Shown: positions 51,980-61,685 of the stretch, piece by piece
Position numbering within the stretch: the first letter of the stretch is position 1
Layout of the letters: each line of letters opens with the position of its first letter
Assembly: GCF_014836635.1 (NCBI RefSeq)
Contig: NZ_JACSQL010000017.1
Span: 1-63,465 of the forward strand
Direction: 5' to 3'
From: Paenibacillus gallinarum
GTDB lineage: Bacteria > Bacillota > Bacilli > Paenibacillales > Paenibacillaceae
DNA: 63,465 bases
Program-made: the position numbers and the translations under genes
The notes under the pieces: generated by a model
Told to the model about the DNA's origin: nothing
Databases searched by the model: none
What the model saw: only the letters and a program-made list of their open reading frames with translations

Positions 51980-52918
51980 ATGGCTAAGGTTGTCAATAAT
52001 GTTACAGAACTTATCGGTGGAACGCCGCTTGTTCGTTTGAATCGTGTTGTACCTAAAGGTAGTGCAGAAGTATATGTGAAACTTGAATACCAAAACCCTG
52101 GGTCTAGTGTGAAAGATCGGATCGCGATCAGTATCATAGAGGATGCAGAGCAGTCTGGGCGTATTAAACCAGGTGACACGATTGTAGAAGCAACCAGTGG
52201 TAATACAGGAATTGGGCTGGCCATGGTAGCAGCAGCTAAAGGATATCGTTCGATTATTGTTATGCCTGAGACGATGAGCTTAGAGCGCCGTAATTTGCTT
52301 CGTGCATATGGTGCAGAGCTTGTGCTTACTCCTGGATCAGAGGGAATGAATGGTGCGGTTAAGAAAGCAGAAGCGATCGTAGAAGAAAATTCAGGTTACT
52401 TCATGGCAGAACAATTTAAGAACCAATCTAATGTTAGAATCCACCGTGAAACTACGGGTCCTGAGATCGTAGAAGCAATTCAGTCCGTGGGCGGTTCTTT
52501 GGATGCATTTGTAGCTGGAATTGGTACAGGTGGTACGATTACAGGTGCAGGTGAAGTACTCAAAGAGTCTTTCCCAGACATTAAAATTTATGCAGTGGAA
52601 CCGGCAGCTTCACCAATTCTGGCAGGCGGGGCTCCAGGTCCTCATAAAATTCAAGGGATCGGTGCAAACTTTGTTCCTGAGATTCTAAATCAGGACGTTT
52701 ATGATGAAATCATTCATATTGAGAATGAGGATGCATTTGAAACCGCTCGCCAAGTAGCCAAAGAAGAGGGAATCCTCGCTGGTATCTCTTCTGGAGCAGC
52801 CATTCGTGCTGCGCTGAAAGTGGCAAAAGAGCTGGGTGAAGGTAAACGTGTCGTTGCGATCGTTCCAAGTAATGGGGAACGTTACCTCAGCACACCTCTT
52901 TATAATTTTGAAGGTTAA
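51980..52918 (+). CDS. cysK: cysteine synthase A (O-acetylserine thiol-lyase)
   Basis: PLP enzyme making cysteine from O-acetylserine and sulfide. The 312-residue protein has ELIGGTPLVRLN, the PLP Lys in YQNPGSSVKDRIA (about residue 45), EATSGNTGIGLAMVAAAKGY, and GTGGTITGAG. ATG 51980 is 10 nt from AAGGAGG (51963-51969); the 22-codon upstream extension covers that site. Confidence 0.97.
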   Translation: MAKVVNNVTELIGGTPLVRLNRVVPKGSAEVYVKLEYQNPGSSVKDRIAISIIEDAEQSGRIKPGDTIVEATSGNTGIGLAMVAAAKGYRSIIVMPETMSLERRNLLRAYGAELVLTPGSEGMNGAVKKAEAIVEENSGYFMAEQFKNQSNVRIHRETTGPEIVEAIQSVGGSLDAFVAGIGTGGTITGAGEVLKESFPDIKIYAVEPAASPILAGGAPGPHKIQGIGANFVPEILNQDVYDEIIHIENEDAFETARQVAKEEGILAGISSGAAIRAALKVAKELGEGKRVVAIVPSNGERYLSTPLYNFEG

Positions 52919-52977
52919 GACTGACGAGTAGAATACTCGAATTCAATCTTTACTTCTATATTAATAACAAATTATAT

Positions 52978-53018
52978 AACCCTGTGCCGCAACTCATTTG
53001 CAGGCACGGGGTTTTTTA
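52978..53018 (+). terminator. terminator after cysK
   Basis: AACCCTGTGCC / GGCACGGGGTT stem with a single bulge, 14-nt loop and six T. Confidence 0.9.
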
Positions 53019-53097
53019 TCATCTGCTTTTAAAATGAAGAATGCTTTAGTATACTAACAGACAATAGACAAGGTCAGCCTGGAGGAAAGAAGCATAC

Positions 53098-54696
53098 ATG
53101 AATAAGGTAACTACAACCTACGATGATTGGAAAGCATGGAGCAAAGAGGATTGGACGGTGCTTCCCTATGTAACAAAAATCAAACTCAAGAAGTCACCAG
53201 CTCTTCGTTCCTGGAAGCCTGCATGGGAACAGGCTTCTCCCTATGCTTTTGTAATGGAAAGCGGAAAGGACGGGAAATATACCTATCTTGGTTTATGCCC
53301 GGTAGCGATCGTTACGGGGAAGGGTAAACAGGCAGAGGTGAAAATTCTCGATGATGCAGAAGGAGCCAACCAAAAGCATAGTTTTCATTCACAGGGGACG
53401 ATGACAGGAGACCCCCTGCAAATAATCGAAGAGTGGATCGCCCCCTACCGCGCTCCTCGGATTCAAGGGATGCCGCCGTTTTCCGGCGGGGTTGTAGGTT
53501 ACTTAAGTTATGATGTGGCTCGTTCCCTTGAGAATCTGCCTGAACTTGCTAAAGACGACCCAAGTCTCCCTGATTACATGTGGATGCGATTTGAGGAAGT
53601 GTGGACCATTGATCATGAAGAGAATGTGGTCTATTGTTCAGTTTACACGCTCTTAAACAAAGAAGTGCCGTTAGAGAAGCAGTTCAATCAAGCAGCTTTC
53701 AGGGCGGAGGCTATGCTTCGTAGCTTTGAGCATATGACGGAGACTGCAGAAACGCCTTATTATATTCGCGAGCAAGCACAGCGGATTCAGCGGCTGGAGC
53801 AGGCTAGTGTTGAGGGCGATGCACATATGGATGTGGCTCAGGGATGGGAATCTCCTTTTGATAAGGAAGCCTTTGAACTAGCCGTGAAAAAGGTGCAGGA
53901 TTATATCGGGCAGGGAGATGTCTTTCAGGTTAATCTTTCATTAAGGCAGGATAAGGAGCTTCATACTTCTCCTGATGATGTGTATGAGTGGCTTCGTGTA
54001 ATTAACCCTTCTCCTTATATGGGATACGTACAGACACCGGATTTTCAACTGGTAAGCGGTTCTCCAGAGCTGTTGATTAAACTCACGCAGGGTAAAGTCA
54101 TCGCAAGACCCATTGCAGGAACAAGACGCAGGGGAGCGACCTCAGAAGAGGACAAGCGTATGGCGGAAGAACTGCTTCATACGGAAAAAGAGCGGGCTGA
54201 GCATATTATGCTCGTGGATCTTGAGCGCAATGATATCGGTAGAGTAGCCAGATATGGATCAGTGCGTGTTCCCGAACTTATGACCATCGAATACTATTCG
54301 CATGTAATGCATCTAGTTTCACAAGTAGAAGGTATTTTGGCTGAAGGTAAAAATGCCTTTGATGTGATTGCAGCTGCATTTCCAGGCGGGACCATTACAG
54401 GTGCTCCTAAGGTAAGGACGATGGAGATCATCGAGGAACTCGAGCCAGTGAGACGGGGACCCTATACAGGATCAATTGGCTGGATTTCCTACCAAGGGGA
54501 TATGGAACTAAATATTATTATTCGTACCCTCGCCGTGAAAGATAACATCGGTTATATTCAGGCAGGAGCAGGAATTGTAATTGATTCAGATCCTTACCGG
54601 GAGTATAGAGAATCAAAGAACAAAGCAAGGGCAGTTATGAAGGCTGTACAGTATAGTGAAGAGGCTGCTACGCAGCGAAGCAGAGACGAGAACTAG
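53098..54696 (+). CDS. pabB: aminodeoxychorismate synthase component I
   Basis: Aminates chorismate to 4-amino-4-deoxychorismate with PabA. The 532-residue protein belongs to the anthranilate synthase component I family: SGGVVGYLSYDVAR, DVFQVNLSLR, SGSPELLIK, PIAGTRRRG, HIMLVDLERNDIGRV, FPGGTITGAPKVRTMEII and YTGSIGWISY. PIAGT is the pabB/trpE shared motif; assignment to folate relies on the following pabA-pabC-folP genes. PabA could also serve tryptophan synthesis. Heads the folate operon. Confidence 0.95.
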   Translation: MNKVTTTYDDWKAWSKEDWTVLPYVTKIKLKKSPALRSWKPAWEQASPYAFVMESGKDGKYTYLGLCPVAIVTGKGKQAEVKILDDAEGANQKHSFHSQGTMTGDPLQIIEEWIAPYRAPRIQGMPPFSGGVVGYLSYDVARSLENLPELAKDDPSLPDYMWMRFEEVWTIDHEENVVYCSVYTLLNKEVPLEKQFNQAAFRAEAMLRSFEHMTETAETPYYIREQAQRIQRLEQASVEGDAHMDVAQGWESPFDKEAFELAVKKVQDYIGQGDVFQVNLSLRQDKELHTSPDDVYEWLRVINPSPYMGYVQTPDFQLVSGSPELLIKLTQGKVIARPIAGTRRRGATSEEDKRMAEELLHTEKERAEHIMLVDLERNDIGRVARYGSVRVPELMTIEYYSHVMHLVSQVEGILAEGKNAFDVIAAAFPGGTITGAPKVRTMEIIEELEPVRRGPYTGSIGWISYQGDMELNIIIRTLAVKDNIGYIQAGAGIVIDSDPYREYRESKNKARAVMKAVQYSEEAATQRSRDEN

Positions 54697-54710
54697 AGGA
54701 GGTTTTTTAT

Positions 54711-55286
54711 ATGATTTTGGTTATTGATAACTATGATTCTTTTACGTATAACCTCGTGCAGTATCTAGGTGAGCTAGGTGAGAAAGTAGAGGTACGCCGG
54801 AATGATGAAATCGATATTCCAGGGATTGAAGCACTTGCCCCGGATCATATCTTAATTTCGCCAGGCCCATGTACACCAAATGAAGCAGGGATCAGTCTTG
54901 AGTTACTGCATCATTTCAAAGGTAAAATTCCAATGTTTGGGGTCTGCCTTGGACATCAAGCGATCGGACAGGCTTTTGGAGGAAACGTCGTTAGGGCAGA
55001 ACGTTTGATGCATGGTAAAACATCACCTATTCATCATGGGGGAGCGTCTGTGTTTGAAGGAATTCCATCTCCTTTTACAGCTACGAGATACCATTCTCTA
55101 CTCGTGGAGAGAGAGAGTCTTCCTGACTGCCTGGAGATTACGGCAGAGACGGAAGAAGGAGAGATTATGGGACTCAGACATAAAGAATATGCGATTGAGG
55201 GCGTACAATTTCATCCGGAATCTATCGTTACCGATTATGGTCATCATATGCTCCGCAACTTTCTACGTCAGAAAGCACATGTATAA
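54711..55286 (+). CDS. pabA: aminodeoxychorismate/anthranilate synthase glutaminase component
   Basis: A 191-residue class I glutamine amidotransferase supplying ammonia. Triad: Cys in GVCLGHQAIGQAFGG and His-Glu in GVQFHPESIVTDYG. ISPGPCTPNEAGIS is typical. AGAGGAGG precedes ATG 54711. In B. subtilis PabA is shared with tryptophan synthesis. Confidence 0.97.
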   Translation: MILVIDNYDSFTYNLVQYLGELGEKVEVRRNDEIDIPGIEALAPDHILISPGPCTPNEAGISLELLHHFKGKIPMFGVCLGHQAIGQAFGGNVVRAERLMHGKTSPIHHGGASVFEGIPSPFTATRYHSLLVERESLPDCLEITAETEEGEIMGLRHKEYAIEGVQFHPESIVTDYGHHMLRNFLRQKAHV

Positions 55287-55287
55287 G

Positions 55288-56187
55288 ATGAAATACGTCA
55301 TGATGAATGGGCAATTAATCGAGACAACGAAAGCCGCGATTCCTGTGATGGATCACGGCTTCTTGTACGGGATGGGTTTATTTGAGACTTTTCGAACCTA
55401 TGGGGGCAAACCTTCTTTGCTGTCTCGTCATCTTCAAAGGCTTTCTCAAGGCTGTGAGGAATTAGGGATTCCTTTTCGTGCGGAAGAACATAAACTAGAG
55501 ATGCTTATTCGCGAGCTGCTGGAAGTGAACGGGCTTAGTGACGGATATATTCGATACACGGTTTCGGCAGGCGAAGAAATTCTAGGTTTGCCTTCGGCAG
55601 ACTATCGTGAGCCGAGTCACCTTATTTTTGCTAAAGAACTGCCTGTTCTAGATGAAGCTTGGTATATCAAAGGAAAACCTCTTCAATTGCTGAAGACGAT
55701 GAGAAATACGCCCGAGGGTGAGATTCGATATAAATCTTTGCACTACATGAATAACATTCTTGCGAAGAGAGAGCTTATGCAGTATAAGCGGGCAGTACAG
55801 TCTCAAGCGGAAGGTTTAATGTTGACCAAAGAGGGGCATCTTGCTGAAGGGATTGTCAGTAATCTTTTTTTTATAACCAAAGGTGTTCTTTATACGCCCG
55901 AATTAAGCACAGGTATCTTGCCTGGCATTACAAGAGCGGTTGTTCTTGAAGCTGCGGGTGACCTAGGTATTCCGGTAGTAAAAGGATTATTCACAACTCA
56001 GCACCTATCTCAGGCGGATGAGATTTTTATGACCAGTTCCATACAAGAACTAATCCCAATAACAGCGCTGCTTGGTTTTCCGGAAGGGGAAGTGATTCAG
56101 GTTCAGGATGGAAAAATGGGACCGAATACACGCAGACTGCTGGATTTATACCGAAAGAAAGCAGGTAGAGAAGATGTTGAAACCTAA
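55288..56187 (+). CDS. pabC: aminodeoxychorismate lyase
   Basis: PLP fold-type IV enzyme releasing p-aminobenzoate and pyruvate. The 299-residue protein has MNGQLIETTKAAIPVMDHGFLYGMGLFETFRTYGG, the PLP Lys in IRYKSLHYMNNILAKRE (near 150), SNLFFITKG, and FMTSSIQELIPI. ATG 55288 lies 1 nt after the pabA stop; ATG 55279 overlaps it. No separate binding site, so coupling is likely. The frame runs back to 55012 inside pabA; that part is a shadow. Confidence 0.94.
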   Translation: MKYVMMNGQLIETTKAAIPVMDHGFLYGMGLFETFRTYGGKPSLLSRHLQRLSQGCEELGIPFRAEEHKLEMLIRELLEVNGLSDGYIRYTVSAGEEILGLPSADYREPSHLIFAKELPVLDEAWYIKGKPLQLLKTMRNTPEGEIRYKSLHYMNNILAKRELMQYKRAVQSQAEGLMLTKEGHLAEGIVSNLFFITKGVLYTPELSTGILPGITRAVVLEAAGDLGIPVVKGLFTTQHLSQADEIFMTSSIQELIPITALLGFPEGEVIQVQDGKMGPNTRRLLDLYRKKAGREDVET

Positions 56188-57028
56188 ATTATATAAACGT
56201 ACATATCAGCGCGGAGAAATGACGCTAAAGCTGGGTGACAGAACACTGATTATGGGGATTGTTAACGTAACTCCGGATTCATTCTCCGATGGGGGACAAT
56301 ACAATTCTGTAGATCGCGCAGTTGCTCATGCTATAGAACTCTACGAACAAGGAGCAGATATCATTGATATTGGCGGTGAATCTACTCGCCCAGGACACAC
56401 TGTGATTTCGAGTGAAGAAGAAATTGCACGAGTAGTCCCTGTCATTGAATCTCTACATAAAGTAGCACCGCATATCCCAATCTCTATTGATACTTATAAA
56501 GCAGATGTAGCGAGAGCTGCTATAGATGCAGGAGCTCATATTATTAATGATGTTTGGGGTCTCAAAGCTGATCAGAATATGGCATCACTCGTGTACGAGA
56601 AGAGCTGTCCTGTTATCCTGATGCACAATCGTGAGAACACCGATTACGATAATTTTATTACCGACGCAGTCACTGATCTAAAAGAAAGCATAGAGATTGC
56701 TTTGCAAGCTGGCATTCATAAAGATCATATTATTCTTGACCCAGGTATCGGATTTGCGAAAAGCTATGAGCAAAACTTACAAATGATGATATCATTAGGT
56801 GCACTGGTGGAGCTTGGCTACCCTGTTCTGCTCGCTACCTCTCGCAAGCGGTTTATTCGGAATACACTGCAATTGCCAGTGAATGATCTAGTCGAGGGAA
56901 CGGCAGCGACTGTGGCTTTTGGAATTGCTCAAGGAGCACAAATTGTACGAGTTCATGATGTAGCTCAAATCAAGCGTACAGTAGACATGTGTGATGCTAT
57001 GCTGTACCAAGGAAGAGAGGAATTATAA
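56174..57028 (+). CDS. folP: dihydropteroate synthase
   Basis: Joins p-aminobenzoate to the pterin pyrophosphate; the sulfonamide target (sul in B. subtilis). The 284-residue TIM barrel has IMGIVNVTPDSFSDGG, DIIDIGGESTRPGHT, ISIDTYKADVARAAIDAGAHIINDVWG, ILDPGIGFAKS, and ATSRKRFI. ATG 56174 overlaps pabC by 14 nt behind AGGTAGAG; ATG 56219 is an alternative that would cut 15 residues. Confidence 0.97.
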   Translation: MLKPKLYKRTYQRGEMTLKLGDRTLIMGIVNVTPDSFSDGGQYNSVDRAVAHAIELYEQGADIIDIGGESTRPGHTVISSEEEIARVVPVIESLHKVAPHIPISIDTYKADVARAAIDAGAHIINDVWGLKADQNMASLVYEKSCPVILMHNRENTDYDNFITDAVTDLKESIEIALQAGIHKDHIILDPGIGFAKSYEQNLQMMISLGALVELGYPVLLATSRKRFIRNTLQLPVNDLVEGTAATVAFGIAQGAQIVRVHDVAQIKRTVDMCDAMLYQGREEL

Positions 57029-57030
57029 TA

Positions 57031-57399
57031 ATGGATAAAATGAAACTTCACCGGATGGAATACTTTGGATATCACGGGGTATTTGAGGAAGAACGAAAAC
57101 TTGGACAGCGATTCTATATTGATCTAGAGCTCGATATGGACTTACAAGAAGCTGGTATTCATGACGATCTTACCAAAACGATAAATTACGCAGAAATTCA
57201 CGAACATGTGAAAAATATCGTTGAAAACAAGTCATTCCAATTAATTGAAGCTTTAGGTGAATATATTGCATCTTCCCTACTTGAGACTTATACTAGTGTG
57301 GATGCGCTTGTAGTCAAGGTAACGAAACCGCATCCTCCTTTCGATATTCATTTTGAAGGGGTTACAGTAGAACTTCATCGTACTAGGAAAGTAGGATAA
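57031..57399 (+). CDS. folB: dihydroneopterin aldolase
   Basis: A 122-residue T-fold enzyme of folate synthesis: MEYFGYHGVFEEERKLGQRFYIDLELD, TINYAEIHEHVKNIVENKSFQLIEALGE, VTKPHPPFDIHFEGVTVEL. The substrate Glu (EALGE) and the early YHGV motif are intact. Spaced 2 nt from folP. Confidence 0.96.
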   Translation: MDKMKLHRMEYFGYHGVFEEERKLGQRFYIDLELDMDLQEAGIHDDLTKTINYAEIHEHVKNIVENKSFQLIEALGEYIASSLLETYTSVDALVVKVTKPHPPFDIHFEGVTVELHRTRKVG

Positions 57400-57405
57400 C
57401 GACTC

Positions 57406-57951
57406 ATGAATGCACAGTCAACCTCTGATACGTCAGAGGCTTATATTGCTTTAGGGGCAAATTTAGGCGATCGGGAGCAGACGCTTATGTCTGCAATAAT
57501 GATGCTGGACAAACAAGAAGATATTAAGGTTACTGCTTGTTCTGATTTATACGAAACAGATCCAGTAGGTTATACTGATCAGCCTGCTTTTATTAATATG
57601 GCTATTTCTGTGAATACTACACTGTCCCCTCAGGAACTGCTGGATCGTATGCTTGAGATCGAGAACCAGCTAGGGCGTGTTCGTCATATCAGATGGGGCC
57701 CAAGAACCGTGGATCTCGACTTGTTATGGTATGAAGGAGTAGAGATGAATACAGAAACACTCATTCTTCCGCACCCAAGAATGCAGGAGAGAGCTTTCGT
57801 GTTAGTTCCATTATCCGATGTTGTCCGTGAAAAATCAGACAACATTTCTTATTTTGTACAAACAGCTATAGAGAGCCTGGATGAAAGGGATGGAATACGG
57901 CGGTGGAAAACATGCAACTGGCCAGACGAATCCGCGCTTTCCGGAAATTGA
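57406..57951 (+). CDS. folK: HPPK: 6-hydroxymethyl-dihydropterin pyrophosphokinase
   Basis: A 181-residue kinase with AYIALGANLGDREQTLMSAIMMLD, YETDPVGYTDQPAFINMA, and RHIRWGPRTVDLDLLWYEG (catalytic Asp pair), LPHPRMQERAFVLVPL. The end overlaps yazB by 49 nt. Supplies the FolP substrate. Confidence 0.96.
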   Translation: MNAQSTSDTSEAYIALGANLGDREQTLMSAIMMLDKQEDIKVTACSDLYETDPVGYTDQPAFINMAISVNTTLSPQELLDRMLEIENQLGRVRHIRWGPRTVDLDLLWYEGVEMNTETLILPHPRMQERAFVLVPLSDVVREKSDNISYFVQTAIESLDERDGIRRWKTCNWPDESALSGN

Positions 57952-58100
57952 AAGGTGTAACTCAGCAGTCTCTAGCAGAGCAAACAGGCATATCTCTCGC
58001 TATGCTAGGTATGATTGAACGGGGAACTCGTGTTCCAACAGAGGAGCAGCTTGTTAGAATCGCAGATGTTCTTGCTATCTCCCTGGCGGAGTTTAAATAG
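57903..58100 (+). CDS. yazB: XRE-family helix-turn-helix protein YazB
   Basis: A 65-residue single-domain HTH: LARRIRAFRKLKGVTQQSLAEQTGISLAMLGMIERGTRVPTEEQLVRIADVL. It binds DNA by family; the target is unknown. Start GTG 57903 or ATG 57912. It overlaps folK by 49 nt, unusual for a real pair, but the overlap and position match B. subtilis yazB. Confidence 0.88.
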   Translation: MENMQLARRIRAFRKLKGVTQQSLAEQTGISLAMLGMIERGTRVPTEEQLVRIADVLAISLAEFK

Positions 58101-58204
58101 GAGACGCAGTGGGTTATTTTTTGAAAAAGTAACTTGAACGTTTAATTGTGATAAATATAAATGTTTTAGAAATCAACAGATTAAAAGGAGTGATACGAAA
58201 TCCT

Positions 58205-59248
58205 ATGCTTAAGATCGCTGATATTGAAATGAAGAATCAGGTCGTTGTTGCTCCTATGGCAGGAGTAAGTAATCCGGCTTTTCGCCTCATTGCTAAAGAA
58301 TTTGGCGCTGGGTTAGTCTGCGCTGAAATGGTCAGCGATAAAGGAATTCTAAATGGTAATAAGCGTACGCGAGAAATGCTATTTGTTGATGAACGGGAAA
58401 AGCCGCTTAGTCTGCAAATCGTTGGCGGTAACAGAGAAACTTTGGTTGCTGCTGCGAAGGTTGTTGACCAAGAAACGAATGCAGATATTATTGATATTAA
58501 CATGGGCTGTCCTGCCCCCAAAATTAACAAAAGTGATGCGGGAGCTCGTTGGCTCTTAGATCCGAATAAAATATATGAGATGGTGTCTGCTGTAGTGGAT
58601 GCTGTATCCAAACCAGTTACTGTAAAAATGCGTATCGGTTGGGATCATGATCATATCTATGCTGTCGAAAATGCACGCGCAGTGGAAAGTGCCGGAGGGA
58701 AAGCGATAGCTTTGCACGGTAGAACAAGGGAGCAATTGTATACTGGCCGTGCAGACTGGGATATTATAAAGGAAGTTAAGGATTCGGTTTCCATTCCGAT
58801 TATTGGGAACGGCGATATTTCTTCACCAGAAGAAGCAAAACGAAGACTCGAAGAATCCGGAGTAGACGGAGTTATGATCGGTCGTGCTGCTCTTGGTAAT
58901 CCATGGATGCTATATAGAACCATTGAGTACCTTGAGAAGGGTGTGTTGCCGCCAGACCCGACGCCGGAAGAAAAAATGCGAATTGCCATACTGCACATGG
59001 ATCGATTAATTGACCTAAAAGGGGAAAATGTAGCAGTACGTGAAATGCGTAAGCATCTATCATGGTATCTGAAAGGACTCAAAGGTTCTGCACGAATTAA
59101 AGATGCCATTATGGAAGGAACCAAGCGAGACGAGATGGTTGATATACTGACGAATTATATGGAAAACCTGCCTCGTAACGAGTCAAATACAGAAACAGAC
59201 AATCAAGAAATCGATCAGGAGCCAATAAATACCGACTGTGCTTGCTAA
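58205..59248 (+). CDS. dusB: tRNA-dihydrouridine synthase DusB (YacF)
   Basis: FMN enzyme reducing uridines in tRNA. The 347-residue TIM barrel has VVAPMAGVSNPAFRLIAKEFGAGLVCAEMVS, the catalytic Cys in DINMGCPAPKI, VKMRIGWD, LHGRTREQLYTGRADWD, and DGVMIGRAALGNPW. ATG 58205 follows AAAAGGAGTGATA; upstream frame to 58148 covers it. The C-terminus carries an acidic, Asn/Glu-rich tail ending in a CAC motif, unexplained. Confidence 0.96.
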   Translation: MLKIADIEMKNQVVVAPMAGVSNPAFRLIAKEFGAGLVCAEMVSDKGILNGNKRTREMLFVDEREKPLSLQIVGGNRETLVAAAKVVDQETNADIIDINMGCPAPKINKSDAGARWLLDPNKIYEMVSAVVDAVSKPVTVKMRIGWDHDHIYAVENARAVESAGGKAIALHGRTREQLYTGRADWDIIKEVKDSVSIPIIGNGDISSPEEAKRRLEESGVDGVMIGRAALGNPWMLYRTIEYLEKGVLPPDPTPEEKMRIAILHMDRLIDLKGENVAVREMRKHLSWYLKGLKGSARIKDAIMEGTKRDEMVDILTNYMENLPRNESNTETDNQEIDQEPINTDCAC

Positions 59249-59265
59249 GGCTATAGGAGAGAACA

Positions 59266-59294
59266 TTGACTTTTCAATATCGTTAACCTATAAT
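59266..59294 (+). promoter_or_regulatory. greA promoter
   Basis: TTGACT (59266-59271), 17 bp, TATAAT (59289-59294), followed by a leader of about 140 nt. Confidence 0.7.
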
Positions 59295-59443
59295 TTTTTG
59301 GTATAAATTCGGCAAGATGGTTTTATGTTCAAGAGACACCCAAGAGAACGAATTGTTCTGTTTTTTTAAGATTAGCATATCGTTTTTTAAATGAATTTTT
59401 GAATTAGTTCCATATTATTCCCATGACAGGAGAATCGGTTAAC

Positions 59444-59920
59444 ATGAGCGATAAAGAAGTCATTCTTACCCAAGAGGGGCTCAAGAAGCTTGAGGACGAA
59501 CTCGAGAACTTGAAGTCTGTAAAACGCCGTGAAGTAGCAGAACGGATTAAAGTAGCCATTGGTTATGGTGATATTAGTGAGAACTCGGAGTATGAAGATG
59601 CGAAGAATGAGCAAGCTTTTATTGAAGGGCGTGTGCTCACTCTCGAGAAAATGCTTCGCAATGCGCGTATCATCAACAGCGACGAGGTCGGCACAGACAT
59701 CGTAGGAATTGGTGCAACCGTTACAGTTGAGGATATGGAGTTCGGCGATGTGGTTGAATACACGATCGTTGGATCCGCAGAATCCAATCCGCTTCAAAAT
59801 AAAATTTCAAATGAAAGCCCTGTGGGCAAAGCCATTATTGGTAAAGCCAAAGGAACTGTTGTTGATGTAAGTGTTCCTGCAGGTGTTATCCAGTACAAAA
59901 TTGTAGATATCAAGAAGTAA
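59444..59920 (+). CDS. greA: transcription elongation factor GreA
   Basis: Rescues backtracked RNA polymerase by stimulating transcript cleavage. The 158-residue protein has the N-terminal coiled coil with the acidic tip (LTQEGLKKLEDELENLKSVKRREVAERIKVAIGYGDISENSEYEDAKNEQ) and the FKBP-like C-terminal domain (ESPVGKAIIGKAKG). ATG 59444 lies 11 nt after AGGAG; ATG 59423 is possible. Between dusB and lysS, as in B. subtilis clusters. Confidence 0.96.
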   Translation: MSDKEVILTQEGLKKLEDELENLKSVKRREVAERIKVAIGYGDISENSEYEDAKNEQAFIEGRVLTLEKMLRNARIINSDEVGTDIVGIGATVTVEDMEFGDVVEYTIVGSAESNPLQNKISNESPVGKAIIGKAKGTVVDVSVPAGVIQYKIVDIKK

Positions 59921-59949
59921 TCATACAAAAAGGATCGGGATATGAAGAG

Positions 59950-59974
59950 AGCTTCCCTAGGGGAAGCTTTTTTT
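59950..59974 (+). terminator. terminator after greA
   Basis: AGCTTCCC / GGGAAGCT 8-bp stem with a 3-nt TAG loop and seven or more T. Confidence 0.9.
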
Positions 59975-60122
59975 CAATCATCTTATTTCTTGAAGGCTTC
60001 GTACTTTAGTTCTGTACGAGCGTCTTTTATCAGTATGGCTTGTCTTGTATCTTTTAAGATGCTGTATTGTATGGATATCTGCATTCGAAGATACATAATA
60101 ATTAAGGAGTTGAATAAGGCAA

Positions 60123-61634
60123 ATGACGGATGAAGTAGTAGGTACAGAACAGGAGCTTAGTGAGCTTTTACAGATCAGACGGGCAAAATTAGACGAGCTT
60201 CGAGCTCTTGGTATTGACCCTTTCGGTAAAAAGTACGAACGTACGGATGAAGCCGGTAATATTTTGAAACAATATAGTGACCTGACTAAAGAAGAAATTG
60301 AAGAGAAAAATATCGAAGTAAGCATTGCGGGACGTATTATGGCTAAACGTGGTATGGGTAAAGCAAGTTTTGCTCATATTCAGGATCTAAGCGGACGTAT
60401 TCAAATTTATGTTCGCAAAGATACAGTTTCTGAAGCGCAGTACGATGCATTTACCCTGCTTGATCTTGGAGATATCATCGGTGTGAAGGGTACCGTCTTC
60501 AAAACAAAAACGGGAGAAACTTCAATTAAAGTTACTGAGCTTGAAGTGCTTTCAAAATCGTTATATCCATTGCCTGATAAATACCAAGGACTAAAAGACG
60601 TAGAACTGCGTTACCGTCAGCGGTATGTGGATCTGATTATGAGCTCAGAAGTACAACAAACGTTTATTTCTCGCTCTAGAATTATTCAGTCCATGCGTCG
60701 TTACCTCGATGGCTTAGGCTACTTGGAAGTAGAGACACCAACACTGCATTCCATCGCAGGCGGTGCGGCAGCACGACCATTTATTACGCATCATAATGCG
60801 CTGGATATGGAACTTTATATGCGTATCGCAATTGAATTGCACTTGAAACGTCTAATTGTAGGCGGCCTAGAGAAAGTGTATGAAATTGGACGTGTATATC
60901 GGAATGAAGGAATCTCAACCCGCCATAACCCTGAGTTCACAATGATTGAATTGTATGAAGCTTACGCAGACTATAAAGATATTATGGAACTTACAGAGAA
61001 TATGGTTGCTCATATTGCACAAGAAGTTCTTGGAACAACGAAGATTGATTATCAAGGACATGAAGTTGACCTTACACCTTCTTGGCGCCGTGTATCCATG
61101 GTAGATGCGGTTAAAGAAGTGAAGGGTGTAGATTTCGGCGTCCAAATGACAAACGAAGAAGCACACCGTTTGGCTAAAGAACATAATGTACCTGTTGAAA
61201 AACATATGACATTTGGACATATTCTTAATGCATTCTTCGAAGAGTTTGTTGAAGAAACTCTAATTCAACCTACTTTCGTATATGGTCACCCTGTTGAAAT
61301 TTCTCCGCTTGCGAAAAAGAATGAAGAAGATCCAAGATTTACGGATCGCTTTGAACTTTTCATCGTGGGACGTGAACATGCGAATGCATTTAGTGAGCTG
61401 AATGATCCAATCGATCAGCGTCAGCGCTTTGAAGCGCAGTTGCTAGAAAAAGAACATGGTAACGATGAAGCGCATGAGATGGATGATGATTTCATTCGTG
61501 CACTTGAATATGGTATGCCGCCTACAGGTGGTCTTGGAATTGGTGTAGACCGCCTTGTGATGCTGCTTACGAATGCTCCGTCGATTCGTGACGTACTTCT
61601 TTTCCCACATATGCGTCACCGTGCGTTGGACTAA
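60123..61634 (+). CDS. lysS: lysyl-tRNA synthetase (class II)
   Basis: The 503-residue enzyme has an N-terminal OB-fold anticodon-binding domain (about 60-150: VSIAGRIMAKRGMGKASFAHIQDLSGRIQIYV), class II motif 1 (about 200), motif 2 VYEIGRVYRNEGISTRHNPEFTMIELYEAYADY and motif 3 GLGIGVDRLVMLL. ATG 60123 after TAAGGAG. No T-box leader is visible. It closes the conserved dusB-greA-lysS stretch. Confidence 0.98.
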   Translation: MTDEVVGTEQELSELLQIRRAKLDELRALGIDPFGKKYERTDEAGNILKQYSDLTKEEIEEKNIEVSIAGRIMAKRGMGKASFAHIQDLSGRIQIYVRKDTVSEAQYDAFTLLDLGDIIGVKGTVFKTKTGETSIKVTELEVLSKSLYPLPDKYQGLKDVELRYRQRYVDLIMSSEVQQTFISRSRIIQSMRRYLDGLGYLEVETPTLHSIAGGAAARPFITHHNALDMELYMRIAIELHLKRLIVGGLEKVYEIGRVYRNEGISTRHNPEFTMIELYEAYADYKDIMELTENMVAHIAQEVLGTTKIDYQGHEVDLTPSWRRVSMVDAVKEVKGVDFGVQMTNEEAHRLAKEHNVPVEKHMTFGHILNAFFEEFVEETLIQPTFVYGHPVEISPLAKKNEEDPRFTDRFELFIVGREHANAFSELNDPIDQRQRFEAQLLEKEHGNDEAHEMDDDFIRALEYGMPPTGGLGIGVDRLVMLLTNAPSIRDVLLFPHMRHRALD

Positions 61635-61685
61635 GAAGGACAAGCATTTCGCATAAACCAGTTTACAATAGAATCTAGATATATA

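Noticed and set aside
57903..58100. yazB as a chance frame, because it overlaps folK by 49 nt
   Set aside because: Kept as a gene: the XRE helix-turn-helix pattern is clear and the position is conserved.
58657..59124. 155-codon reverse frame inside dusB
   Set aside because: Antisense shadow; sequence reads like complementary codons of a conserved enzyme.
59975..60122. T-box leader for lysS
   Set aside because: No T-box core (TGGnACCGCG) and no long leader with terminator; only a short gap after the greA terminator.
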